Assembly: GCA_965240325.2 (NCBI GenBank)
Contig: OZ251222.1
Location: 496,001-560,000 of the forward strand
Origin: Rebecca billardiae RCC1528
Lineage: Eukaryota > Haptophyta
Length of the DNA: 64,000 nucleotides
Direction: 5' to 3'
The notes beneath the pieces were generated by a model that saw nothing but the letters and a program-made list of their open reading frames with translations, was not told the DNA's origin and searched no databases. Position numbers and translations under genes: made by a program. Of this stretch, positions 27,965 through 38,400 are shown piece by piece (within the stretch, counting starts at the first letter, position 1; every line of letters begins with the position of its first letter).

Positions 27965-30900
27965 TCACCAGCCTTCGTCGTCCGAGTACCCTTCGTCCTC
28001 GTCCGAGTAGCCGCCGCCATAGCCACCTCCGTAGCCACCGCCGCGGCCGAAGAGCATGTTCCACCCGCCGTAGCCGTGGCGCATGGCGCGGCGCGCCAGC
28101 TGGATCTCCTTGCGGCGGCGGCGCTCCTCGCGCACGGCCTCCTCCTCGGCCTGCACGCGCGCCGTGCTGCCGTCGTCTTGCGTCGGGTGGCAGAGGCTGG
28201 CGCGCGAGATGACGACGATCACGTGGTTGGCGTGCGCTACATTCGCGCCGGCACTGCTGGCCGCCGCGTGCCACCCCTGCACAGCGCGCGCGGCGCAGGC
28301 GCAGGGCGAGCACAGGGGCGTTAGCCACAGCGGGCAGTTCCCGGCGCGCGAAATGTCAGAGGCATATCTGCTCCGCCGGACAGCCGCGCCGCGCACAGCT
28401 TGGCCGGGCGGCCAGGGCACGCACCTGCCTCGCCATGTGCGCGTAGGTGAAGGTGCCGTGGCACTTGACCATCTTGGCCGTCGGCTTCCTGCCGTAGCCA
28501 CCGCTGTACCCGCGTATCATGTTGGCGCAGCGCGCGCCCTCCTTGCGCGGGTTGTCCGAGGACTTGTTGTTGAACGTGCAGTTCGAGCAGACCCACGAGT
28601 GCTTACGCGGGCCCTTGTCCTCCTCCTCGAGCACCTCGGCGCGCGCGGCGACCCACTCGCGCTCCGTCTGCTGCGAGAGCAGCCGGTTCAGCTCGTTGGT
28701 GCGCGAGAGCACGCCGCTCGGCCGGTCGCGCGTCGTCGAGTGCAGCGGGATGAAGTTGGAGTTGCGCGCGATCACCGCGTGGTCGACGATGACAGCCTGC
28801 TGGAGGCCCTTCCGCGCCGCTTCGGGCGCGGCCGCGTAGTCGAAGACGTGGAACCCGCCGCCGAAGTTAGCGTACTTCTGCGACAGCGCCTTGGGCGCCG
28901 GGATGGCCGCCTTCTTCACGCCCACCTCGACGCAGAACGTGTTCTCTGGACGATACGTGTCGTTGCTGCGCGCGTCGACCGAGGCCGGGAGCACGCCGAG
29001 GATGCGGTCGCCCGCTTTGATGCCCGCGCTCGGCTTCTCCTGGAGGACCACGCCGTGCGTCGCCGCCACCGAGTCGATCAGCTCGCGCACGACCGCGCGC
29101 TTGAGCCGGAGCGCCTGCTTGGGCATCCACCAGACCGGCCCGAGCGCGCGCTGCCCGGACCAGATCTGGCAGCTCGGCCGCTCGAAGTTGGTGTCGGACA
29201 TCTTGAGGCCGTACTCGAGCTCGTCCAGCCGGACCGAGGGCGGCACCAGCAGGCCGCCGAGCGTCGAGCCGTCCGTCGTCGTCACGAGCTTGACGCAGAG
29301 GTGCTCGCCGAGGCACGCGGAGATGCGCGGCCACATCTTGAAGACCTGCGGAGGCGCACGCCAGCGCGCGCGTGGCCGCGCGAGCGTCGGGGCGCGGCAC
29401 CCACGGCGCCCGGCGGCGCGGCGCGCGCACGCAGCACGGCGAGGCGCGGCGGCGCGCGCACCGAGCCATGCAGCAGGTGCATCTCGCGCAGGTGCAGCTT
29501 CTGCGCGCGCGCCCCCTGGAGCACCTGGTCCCAGCTGGCCGAGAGCCACTCGCGCCAGGCCTGGTTGCCGTCCACGTCGACGTACAGCCACGAGCGCACG
29601 AGCTCGGCCTCGCGCAGCGCGTTGCTCGCCGCCTGGTTGTGCGGGAGCACGAGGCGCGCGGTGCGCTGGCCCACCTGCGCCGCGCCGTGCTTGATCAGCG
29701 CGAGCCCGAGCTGGTGCGACTGGCGGTGCACGAAGAAGCCGCCCTGCGAGCCGCTCTGGTACCACTGCTTGCGCAGCGCGTCCGCGTCTGCAAACGAGAT
29801 CGACTGGTCGAGCGCGACGGTGACGGCCTCGACCTTCACGCCGGGCTCCGAGGCGAGCGTGCACAGCGTGCGCTTGCTCACCACCTGCAGCCCGCTCGAC
29901 GTCAGCTTCTCCAGGCCGACCATCGCCGTCGCGCCGCGGCGCGTGTCCGTGCCGGCGCGCTTCATCAGCAGCTCGACCAGCCGGGGCTGCTCGGCGATCG
30001 GCACGACGAGCGCCGCGTTGAGGAAGGCGTCGACGGTGCTCACGCCGCTGAAGGCGGGGTCGAGCGTGAGCTCGCCGTGCTTGGCGCGCACGGCTTGCAT
30101 CCACGCGCGCAGCTCCGCCGCGTTCGCCCCGCCGCTCCGGCCGGCCGCGAGCGCGAGCAGATCGGCGACAAAGGTCTGCACCTCCGCCTGCGTGAGCTTC
30201 TGCAGCGTCGAGTCGGACATGCCCCACAGGCCGGTCTCGCCCGCGGCCGCGCGGCGGTCGCCCTTGGTCAGCGCGCCGAGCGACTCGAGCCGCTTCGCGA
30301 TCGTGCCCGCCACGCGCGTCTCCGCCACGCACGTCGAGGTGAGTAGCACGTACTCGGGCGGCGTCACCTGGTTGGTGCGGTGCGTGCGGCCAAACGACTG
30401 CACGACGCGCGCGGCCGACCAGCCGAGCTCGGCGCAGACGTGCACGCGGCGCTGCTGGTTCGCCTCGCGCTTGTCGGCGTGGAGCGACGCGCCGGTGGCG
30501 CCGGCGTCGGTGATGATCGCGATCCGCTTCGCGCCCGACTGGAACGCCTTGCGCTCCGAGATGTTGACCGAGTCCGTGTCGGCCGCCTTGCTGCCGCCGC
30601 GCACGCGCAGCACGTACCCGCCGCCGTCCGCCGCCTTCACGAGGCGCTTCGTGCGGCCGGACATCTCGGCGACGTGCTCGGGGCCGAAGTAGGTGACGAG
30701 CTCGTCGAGGCAGCACGGCGGGAGCTCGACCGCGGCGAGCTCGGCGCCGAAGCGCTCGGCGTCGGCGCCGAGGCCGTGGTCGCGCAGCGTAGTGAGCACG
30801 CCTTCGCAGATCTCGCGCGTGGTCGAGACAAGCGCGTCCGTCGCGACCTCGCCGCCGATGGCGCGGCGCGTCGACTCCTCACCCGTCGAGAAGAGGCAGA

Positions 30901-32911
30901 TCACGACGGACTTGTCCGCGCGGATCGCCTTGCGCACCACCGACTTGATCGCCGTCGCCTTGAGCGAGAGCAGCAGCTGCTCAAAGCTGCGGCCGAGCGT
31001 GCGCGTGATGGTCGCGCGGTGCACCTTGGCGCCGCCTGGGCCGGGCGCGGCGTTGTGCTTGTCGACCGCGGCGAGCACGTTGCGCCAGAACGCGGCGAGC
31101 TTGTTGTACGCCGCCTCCGCGTCGCCCGCGAACGTCACCGGCCGCGGCGTCACCGTCACGCCGCGGAAGCCCAGCGAGCGCGCGATGTACGCGCCCTCCG
31201 ACTTGAGCGAGACCGAGAGCATCTCGAGCGAGCCCGCCGACTTCTTGAGCACGGCCGAGACGTCCTCGAAGCGCTTGAACGACGAGTTGGCGCCCCACAG
31301 GCCCAGCCGGACCATGTACGACCTGCGGCGCGCCGCGTGCGCCAGGTGGGCGGCTGGTGAGCCGCGCGCGCCCTCGCGCGTGCGCGCGCATGCGCGCGGC
31401 GCGGCGCCGCAGCGGCCGAGGCGGCGCCGCGCGCGCGCGCACATGTCTTCGAACTGCGTGGCCGCGGTGGCGCTGAGGTAGACGACGCGAGCGGACGGGT
31501 GCGTGCGCTGCAGATCGAGCACGGCGCTGCCGACGGCGCCGTTCTTGCCCGCCTTCGCCTTGTGCGCCTCGTCCATCGCGATGAGGCCGTCAAAGCCCGA
31601 GCCGCCCAGCCACGCGCTGAGCTGGTCGCGGCGCGCGGCCGCGGTGAGCTGCGAGTAGGGCACGATCAGCACGCCCTCGGCGAACACGTCCGCGATGGGC
31701 TTGCCGTGGGGCAGCTTCGAGAGCAGCTTGCCAGGCACCTCTTGCGCGCCGATGTCACGCAGGTCGCGGTCGGCGTCGAGCAGCAGGTCCGCGTTCGCCG
31801 TGAGCCACACGCTGCGCTTGCGGCCGCGCAGCCAGTTCTCCCAGCACAGCGCTGCAATCTCGCGCCCCTTGCCGACGCCGGTGCCGTCGCCGATGCAGAA
31901 GCCGGCGCGGTCGCCCGACGGCAGCTTCTGCTCGTGCCGCTGGCACGCGTACACGACCGCCTCGAGCTGCACGCGCGAGAGCACGCCCGACGCGCGCGCC
32001 GCCTCGGGCAGCGCGAGCGTGTACGTGATGTCCGGTGGCTCGATGGTGGCGAGCGTGGCGGACTCGACGACGTGGTCCTCGTGGCGCGGGCCGAAGCCGA
32101 GCTTGGTCGGCACGTACTCGGCGAACGTGTCCTCCGCCGACTCCTGCTGCTCGCTCGCCTCAGCCGCGCTCTCCTGCTCGTCGCGCTCGCGCCGGGCGGC
32201 ATCGAGCGAGTCCTTCTGCGCAGCGCCGGCCGCAGTCGCCAGCTCCTCGACCTCCTTGGCGCCGGAGGCGAAGGCGTCGGCCGAGCCCGCGCCGCTCGCA
32301 TCGGCAGTGCCGCGCGCGCCCTCCTCCTCGTCCGAGTCCGCGTCGGCGAGCCACGGCATGTTGTCGGGCGTGCTCGGCGACACGCCGGGCGTGGCCGCGC
32401 CGCTTGCTGCGGGCTCCGTTGCCGCTGTGGGCTGCGCTCGGACCACGCGTGCGCTGCCCTTCGCGCCCGGCCGCGCGGCGGGCGCATCGATCCGAACGGG
32501 TACCACCGCGGTGACCACCTCGGCGGCCGGGTCGGGCGCCGGCGCGCTCGGCGCTGGCGTTGCGCGCGTGCGCTTTGCGGGCGCATGCGTCTCGTCGGCC
32601 GCAGGGGTGAGCACCTCCGCGGCAGGCGGAGCGGCAGCAGGCGCCGCCGGGCGGGCGGAGCCCCCACGCGAAAGAGCAGACTGCTGAGCCTCCTCGTACA
32701 GCCGCTCCGCCTCGAGCTGCGCCTTGGAAGGCCGCCCGCGCTTGCGCTTGGGTGGTGGCGGCACGTCGTGGAATGACTGCGCGCCTGCGTCAGCCATCTC
32801 GAGGTCTGGTGCCGGAGGCGGAGAGGGCAGCGCCTCGGGCTGCTTGTCCACGGTCTCGCGGTTGCGTCGGATCGTCCGCTGCGCGCTCGCGGCCTCAGCG
32901 GTCGAACTCAT
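27965..32911 (-). CDS. SBNO: Strawberry notch (SBNO) family helicase-like protein
   Basis: Exons 32911-31443, 31322-29462, 29345-28425 and 28150-27965 give about 1478 residues (ATG 32911; the frame extends further only with non-ATG codons). Junctions: FEDM|SYMVRLGLWG, MHLLHGS|VFKMWP and HMARQ|AEEEAVREERR. N-terminus: AT-hook-like KRKRGRPSKAQ. Helicase motifs typical of SBNO: GFCIGDGTGVGKGREIA (Walker A), AMDEAHKAK (DEAH), VVYLSATAATQ, and SFGRTHRTNQVTPPEYVLLTST. The SBNO C-terminal alpha/beta region follows. Near the end, WVCSNCTFNN...RCANM resembles a RanBP2 zinc finger lacking its last Cys, then a Gly/Tyr-rich acidic tail (GGGYGGGYGGGYSDEDEG). SBNO proteins act as nuclear transcriptional co-regulators; the substrate is not known. 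Confidence 0.9.
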
Positions 32912-33274
32912 GCCGGAGGCGCAGCTCGGGTTTGAACGAGAGCAGGGAGAGCGCGCGTCGGGGAGGTTGACCGTGCTACTGGTCACCCCGCTGAAGACCC
33001 GGAAGGCGGTGGAGAGCTCGGCCCGAGAGGTCTGGACGAGGCGATCCCCTGGACTCCGCCAGATTCAAATGCCAACATGACCAGTGGAGGAGCAGGTTTG
33101 GCCCCTTCCATTAAATAAGTGCCCACTGGTCGACCGGAGGCGCTCGTGGAATCCGGACTGAATGACTGGATCTCGCGTTAGTGGCGGCAGCCATTGCTCG
33201 CCAGCAGCGGCAGGTCGCGCGCTGGGCGCTGGCCGCTGTACAGGTACGCCACTGCGGCGGGGCGCGGCGCGGAG
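32912..33274. promoter_or_regulatory. Divergent spacer, SBNO / aspartic protease
   Basis: 363 bp between facing ATGs, moderately GC-rich, with CCGGAAGG near 32999. No repeat or TATA box seen. Confidence 0.45.
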
Positions 33275-35098
33275 ATGCCAGCCGCCGCGCAGTTGGTCGC
33301 GCTGCTCCTGCTCCCGCTGTGCGCGGAGCTGGCGAGAAGAGAGGACGGGAGGAGCATCTCCCTCCCGCTGCATCGCGTCGCCGCGCCCACGCCGGGCTTC
33401 CTCGCCGAGAGGCACGCGCGCCGGCGGCGGCTGGACGAGGCGCCCGCGGGCGCCGTGGCGTCGCACGTGCACGGCGACCTGGCACAGAACGGCTACTTCT
33501 CGACGGTGGTCGCGATCGGCTCGCCCGCGCAGGTCTTCGAGCTCATCGTGGACACGGGCAGCGGCGTGACTGCTGTCCCGTGCAGCGGATGCACCCAGTG
33601 CGGCGCGCACCGGCGCTTTGACGCCCACGCGAGCAGCACGGTGCGGCCGTGCAAGGGCGAGGGGTGCTCGTTCAGCATCCGGTACCAGGAGGGCTCGTCG
33701 TACAGGGGCGAGTACTTTGACGACAACTTCACCGTGGGCACGGCGCGCCACTGCGTCTCCTTCGCCTTCCGCTTCGGCTGCAGCTCCGTCGAGACGGGGC
33801 TGTTCCGCTCGCAGGGCGCGGATGGGATCATGGGCCTCGCGCCGCGCCGCAACACGCGCAAGACGGTGCAGGACGCGCTGGTCGAGCACAAGATGGTGAG
33901 CGACGCGTTCTCGCTGTGCATCGCGCGGCAGGAAGACGGCGGCCGCGGCTTCATCGCCTTTGGCGACGCGCTGAGCGCGCAGATGCGCGAGCGTGCCACC
34001 TGGACCAAGCTCATCGGCCGAGGCAGCTACCTGCTCGAGCTGCGCGGCGTGCAGCTCGGGCCTCGCGGGCGCTCGCTGGGCAAGCCGCAGAGCACGCTCC
34101 TCGACAGCGGCACGACGTTCGTCTACGCCGGGCGGCGTATCTTCCGCCCGCTCTTCGACGCGCTCCAGGCCGTCGAGCTGCGCGACTGCGGGCTGCGGAA
34201 GGGGCCGGCGCCGCGGCGCGACGAGATGTGCGTGCTGCCATACGCGGACGGCGAGATTGTGACCGAGGCCGAGATGGCGAAGCGGCTCGACCGGTGCTTC
34301 GAGCCGCTGCACTTCCGGGTGGGCAACGGGACGGTCGAGGCCGCGGCGTCGAGCTACTTCTACGCCGAGACCTCGAAGACGGCGCGCGGCAGCCTGTGGT
34401 GCCTCGGCGTCTTCCGCAACCAGAACGAGCAGCTGGTGCTCGGCGCCAACGTGCTCCAGAACCACCTGGTGACCATCGACCGCGCGCGCGGCGCCGTGGG
34501 CTTCCTGCCGTGGCAGTGCGGGGCCGAGCCGCACCTCGCGACGGCGGCGTCGGCGGCGGCCGTCGCCGCGCGCGCGCCGCCGCCGACGTGCGCGCGGCTC
34601 GACGCGCAGCTGCCGCGCGTCGTCGCCCCGAAGCCCGCCAAAAAGCCCAGCCCGGCGCCGTCCGAGCCGGCTCGCGCGAGTGGCGGCGGCGCGCACAGCG
34701 CGCCGCTGCTGCTGCACGCCTTCCGCAAGTCGGCGGACGCGGTTCGCGGCCGGCCTCCGCGCGGCTGGCGGATCAGCTCGCGCGCAGTCGCGGCCGCTGT
34801 CTTCGCGCTCGTGCTCGCCACGTGCCTGCTGCTCGCGCTCCTGCTAGTCCTGCGCGCGCCGCACGACGGCGCCAAGTACAGCCCGCCCGGCGAGCAAGTT
34901 GAGCGCGCGCAGTGCAGCGGCTGCTGGCGCTGCGGCTGCAGCGCGTGCTGCGAGGAGCTGGCGCGCGACATCGACGACCTCGCCGAGGAGCTCTTCGAGG
35001 ACGCCCCGCTCGTGCCCAGGGGGCCGCCATCGGCGTCGAGGCCCGCGGGTGAGGCTGGGCTGGCTGATGCAGCTGCAAGTGCAACTTTGACTGCTTGA
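33275..35098 (+). CDS. Membrane-anchored pepsin-like (A1) aspartic protease
   Basis: 607 residues, intron-free. The ATG at 33275 opens a signal peptide (AAAQLVALLLLPLCAELA), while the upstream frame has no ATG. Both catalytic aspartates are present: ELIVDTGSG (Asp about 93) and TLLDSGTTF (Asp about 277), with FDAHASSTVRPC and GADGIMGLAPRR flap and body motifs between them. After the lobes comes a Pro/Ala linker, a membrane segment (about 505-525, AAAVFALVLATCLLLALLLVL) and a cytosolic tail with a Cys cluster (CSGCWRCGCSACC) that may be palmitoylated. The BACE- or yapsin-like layout suggests a processing protease of the secretory or vacuolar pathway. The substrate is unknown. Confidence 0.9.
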   Translation: MPAAAQLVALLLLPLCAELARREDGRSISLPLHRVAAPTPGFLAERHARRRRLDEAPAGAVASHVHGDLAQNGYFSTVVAIGSPAQVFELIVDTGSGVTAVPCSGCTQCGAHRRFDAHASSTVRPCKGEGCSFSIRYQEGSSYRGEYFDDNFTVGTARHCVSFAFRFGCSSVETGLFRSQGADGIMGLAPRRNTRKTVQDALVEHKMVSDAFSLCIARQEDGGRGFIAFGDALSAQMRERATWTKLIGRGSYLLELRGVQLGPRGRSLGKPQSTLLDSGTTFVYAGRRIFRPLFDALQAVELRDCGLRKGPAPRRDEMCVLPYADGEIVTEAEMAKRLDRCFEPLHFRVGNGTVEAAASSYFYAETSKTARGSLWCLGVFRNQNEQLVLGANVLQNHLVTIDRARGAVGFLPWQCGAEPHLATAASAAAVAARAPPPTCARLDAQLPRVVAPKPAKKPSPAPSEPARASGGGAHSAPLLLHAFRKSADAVRGRPPRGWRISSRAVAAAVFALVLATCLLLALLLVLRAPHDGAKYSPPGEQVERAQCSGCWRCGCSACCEELARDIDDLAEELFEDAPLVPRGPPSASRPAGEAGLADAAASATLTA

Positions 35099-35486
35099 GC
35101 GGCGCAGACGGCAGAGTCTGCCAGCTGATGCCGTGAGCTGGTGCTCGTCGTCCGCGCTGCCAACCGCACAACGCCAACGGCCGGTGCTGTCCGCCCTATC
35201 AGTAGTGGCCAGTGTGCTAAGTGCATGACCTAGTAGCAGAGTCTTCTAGTAGCAGTCTCAGCCAGGCGCTGACGATGCATGCCTGCTGATCGTCACTCAC
35301 TAGCTCGACGTCAGTAAAATAAATATTTATAGATATACGTACACGCCTACGGCCTACGCGGGTCGATCGATGGCGCTATTGAGCTAGCAGTAGCGCATGA
35401 TGCATGCAACGCAGGTTGCGCGCTGTATAGCCATTCACGACATGATGCCGCTAATACATGGCGTCGTCAGAGCCCTGCTGCTGATG
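35099..35486. other. Convergent spacer, protease / giant membrane protein
   Basis: No gene seen. An AT-rich patch (AAAATAAATATTTATAGATA) lies near 35316-35336. Confidence 0.5.
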
Positions 35487-38400
35487 CTAGCCCACGTTCA
35501 CCACCGCGTCTGCGTCGTTGTCGTTGACTGGTGCCGGTGGGCCCGCGGCCGCGACCGCGTGATCGCCGTGCGGCGCTGCCGGGGCTCCTGCCGCATCGGC
35601 CATCATCCACGCAGCCGTTGGTTCTGCGACGGCCGCGTTGGCGGCGCTTGGACGCAGCGGCAGCGGGCTCTCCTGCCCCTCCGCAAGCATCGGGTGGACC
35701 GCAGCCTCGGCGGCCGCGACATCCGCCGAAGGCTGACGGCCCGACAGGCCCAAGCCGGCCGTCCCGAGCGCGCGGACGACGAGCGACGGGGTGGCGTTGT
35801 TGGACGTCTTCCGGCTGCTGCACGCCGGCGAGACCGCGGGCGCCACGGTCCGGCGAGGCGAGGCCTCGCCGGACGTGCCCGCTTCGTCGACGCCGGCCAT
35901 GTCCCTCGCGCGCACGCCACCGCGCTCGAGAAGCGAGCCCTTGCGCGACGCGGGCGCAGTGATGCTGCCGAGCGCGGCGACAATCTCCGCGTCCGACGCG
36001 ATGCGCGGCAGGCCGTGGTCGAACGAGCCCGAGCGGCTGCGCGTGCTCGGATGGACGGCCGCGCCGGCCGAGCCCCTGCGGAGGTTCATGCGCGTGCGGA
36101 ACGAGCCGTTCTCCGCGAGGTTGAGGTTGTTGAGCGCGCGCGCGAGCGCGTCGGCGCGCACGGCGCGGCTGTGCGCGTCCTCGAGCGAGTCCTCCACGCC
36201 CGCGTTGATGAAGAGGTCGGCGAGCTCGTGGACGACGGCGAGCCGGCTGCGCGCGTTGAGGCGGTGGAGCAGGTGCGGCAGCGAGTTCGTGTCCAGGCCC
36301 TCCGGGAACGTCATCTGCGCGAACCGCCGCCCGTCCTCCGACTCCCGGAACGAGTCGGTCGTGGACGCGAGCACGAAGAGAGATGAGAGCGCGTCGTTGA
36401 GCCCGCGCTGCAGGTCCTCGTCGTCCATCTGGTCGGTGATCGCGTGGATGAGCTCCTCGGGGTCGGTGGCCTCGAGCATCTTGCGGATGCCGCTCACCAT
36501 CGACGGCGTGAGCCGGACCTGCAGCGGCACGCGCGCGGCGAGCGCGCGCGAGCGCGGGTTTGGAGCGCGCGCGTGCGCGCGCGCACGCGAGGGGCGGCGG
36601 CGCGCCGCCGGCCGCGCGCGTCGGCGCCGCGTCGGCGCGCGTCCGCACCTGGTGGGTCGTGAAGCTGCGCCTGTTCGCCCGCCCACCCGTGCGGGTCGGG
36701 CTGAGGAACGCCGAGACGCGGTTGAGCTCCCGCGGGCTCCCCGAGACGTCGTGCACGCTCATGCGCTCGCTCACCGCCAGCCGCATCGGGCTGGGCAGCA
36801 TCTCGAGCAGCGAGTGCGAGATCACGCCGAGATCGCGCGAGCGCACGTACACGTAGAAGACGTGCATGAGGTGCACGGCGGCGAGGATGAGGACGGAGCC
36901 GACGGAGGTGTACACGAGCACGTCGAAGACGGTGCGCACGGCCGGCGCCACGCCGGTCGGGTTGTTGTACACCGTGCCGCCGATCACGAGGATGATGAGC
37001 AGCACGAACAGCAGATAGATCGAGAGCGAGTTGACGAGCACGTGCTTGAACGGCCGCGCCGCCATCTGCAGCACGAGCGCGAGCAGCACGATGAGCGAGA
37101 TCATCGCGACCTGCGTGCCCGCGCCGAGCGGCCCGGCGAACGCGAGCACCACGCCGACCAGCAGCTTGCGCAGCAGGTCGACGCACTCCCAGAAGTACCA
37201 CCGCCGCTTGTACGGGATGCGCACGATCATCGTGCACCGCCGCCACGCGTCCGACGACTTGACGTCCGCGGCGAAGAAGAAGAAGAGCGCGAGGACGATG
37301 GGGTACGCGGCGACGACGAGGGCGGAGGTGGTGGCGGCGACGGGGAGCACGCGCTCGCGGAACTCCTCGCCGTCGCAGTCGATCGCCGGGTACCCCACCA
37401 TCGTGCGGCTGCCGTCGGGCTGGCGCGTGCACGCGATCGGCAGCCCGGCGAGCGCGATCCGAGCGGTGTGGATGTACAGCAGCGACATGGTGAGCACGAC
37501 GGCGTTGACGGCGCGGTACACGATGAGGCGGCAGCGGCGGAAGCGCTCGGCCCACGGCTTGTGCCGCAGCGCGTACAGCGCGCGCGGCCACGCCGAGAGC
37601 AGCACGTGCGCCGCGTACGCCGCCATGAAGATGAACGGCATCGTGCACTGCAGCTGCCAGCGGCGCACAAACCCAATCGACTCGTACTGGCACTCGGGCG
37701 CGAAGACGCTCAGGTCGATGTTGGCGATGGAGAAGGCGGCGAGGAACTCGCGCACGCTCTCGGGCCACGCCACGCTCGTCTCGAGCATCAGGTTGAGCAT
37801 CTGCGAGAAGAAGATCACCCCCTGGATCTCGGCGGCCGCGGAGACGGTGCTCGACATGAGCAGGCCGCCCTTGTCGTTCTCGCGCTCAAGGTTTGCGGTC
37901 GTGTGGATCGCGAAGAGCGCGAGGACGAAGACGACGACGACGATGGCGGCGGTGATGCGGTTCTGCGTCTCGCACGGGTAGCACCCGCCGTGCCACGAGA
38001 AGTGCCCCTGCACGCAGTCCGAGCACACGTCGCCGGTGAAGCCGTCGCCGCACAGCTCGAGGCCGCCGCCCGGGCACGCGAGCGTGCTCGCGCAGCGCAG
38101 CATCACGTGCCTCGTGGCGGCGCGCTCGAAGTAGCCCTTGACCGGCGTGGGCACGACGACGTCGCTGAAGCCGGTGCCCTCGCACACCGCGCCCACCGGG
38201 CAGGGCAGGCACTCCGAGCCGCGCGCCGCCCACTCGGGCGCGTAGAAGCCCTCCTCGCACGTGCAGTTGGAGCGCGCGGTCGCGCCGCGCAACGTGACAA
38301 ACGGCAGGTGCGGCACGCCCGACGCCTCGAGATACGCCGAGTTGGCGGGGCACGCGCGGCACTCGAGCTGCGCCTCCTCGTCCTGGTACTCGGTCGAGTC

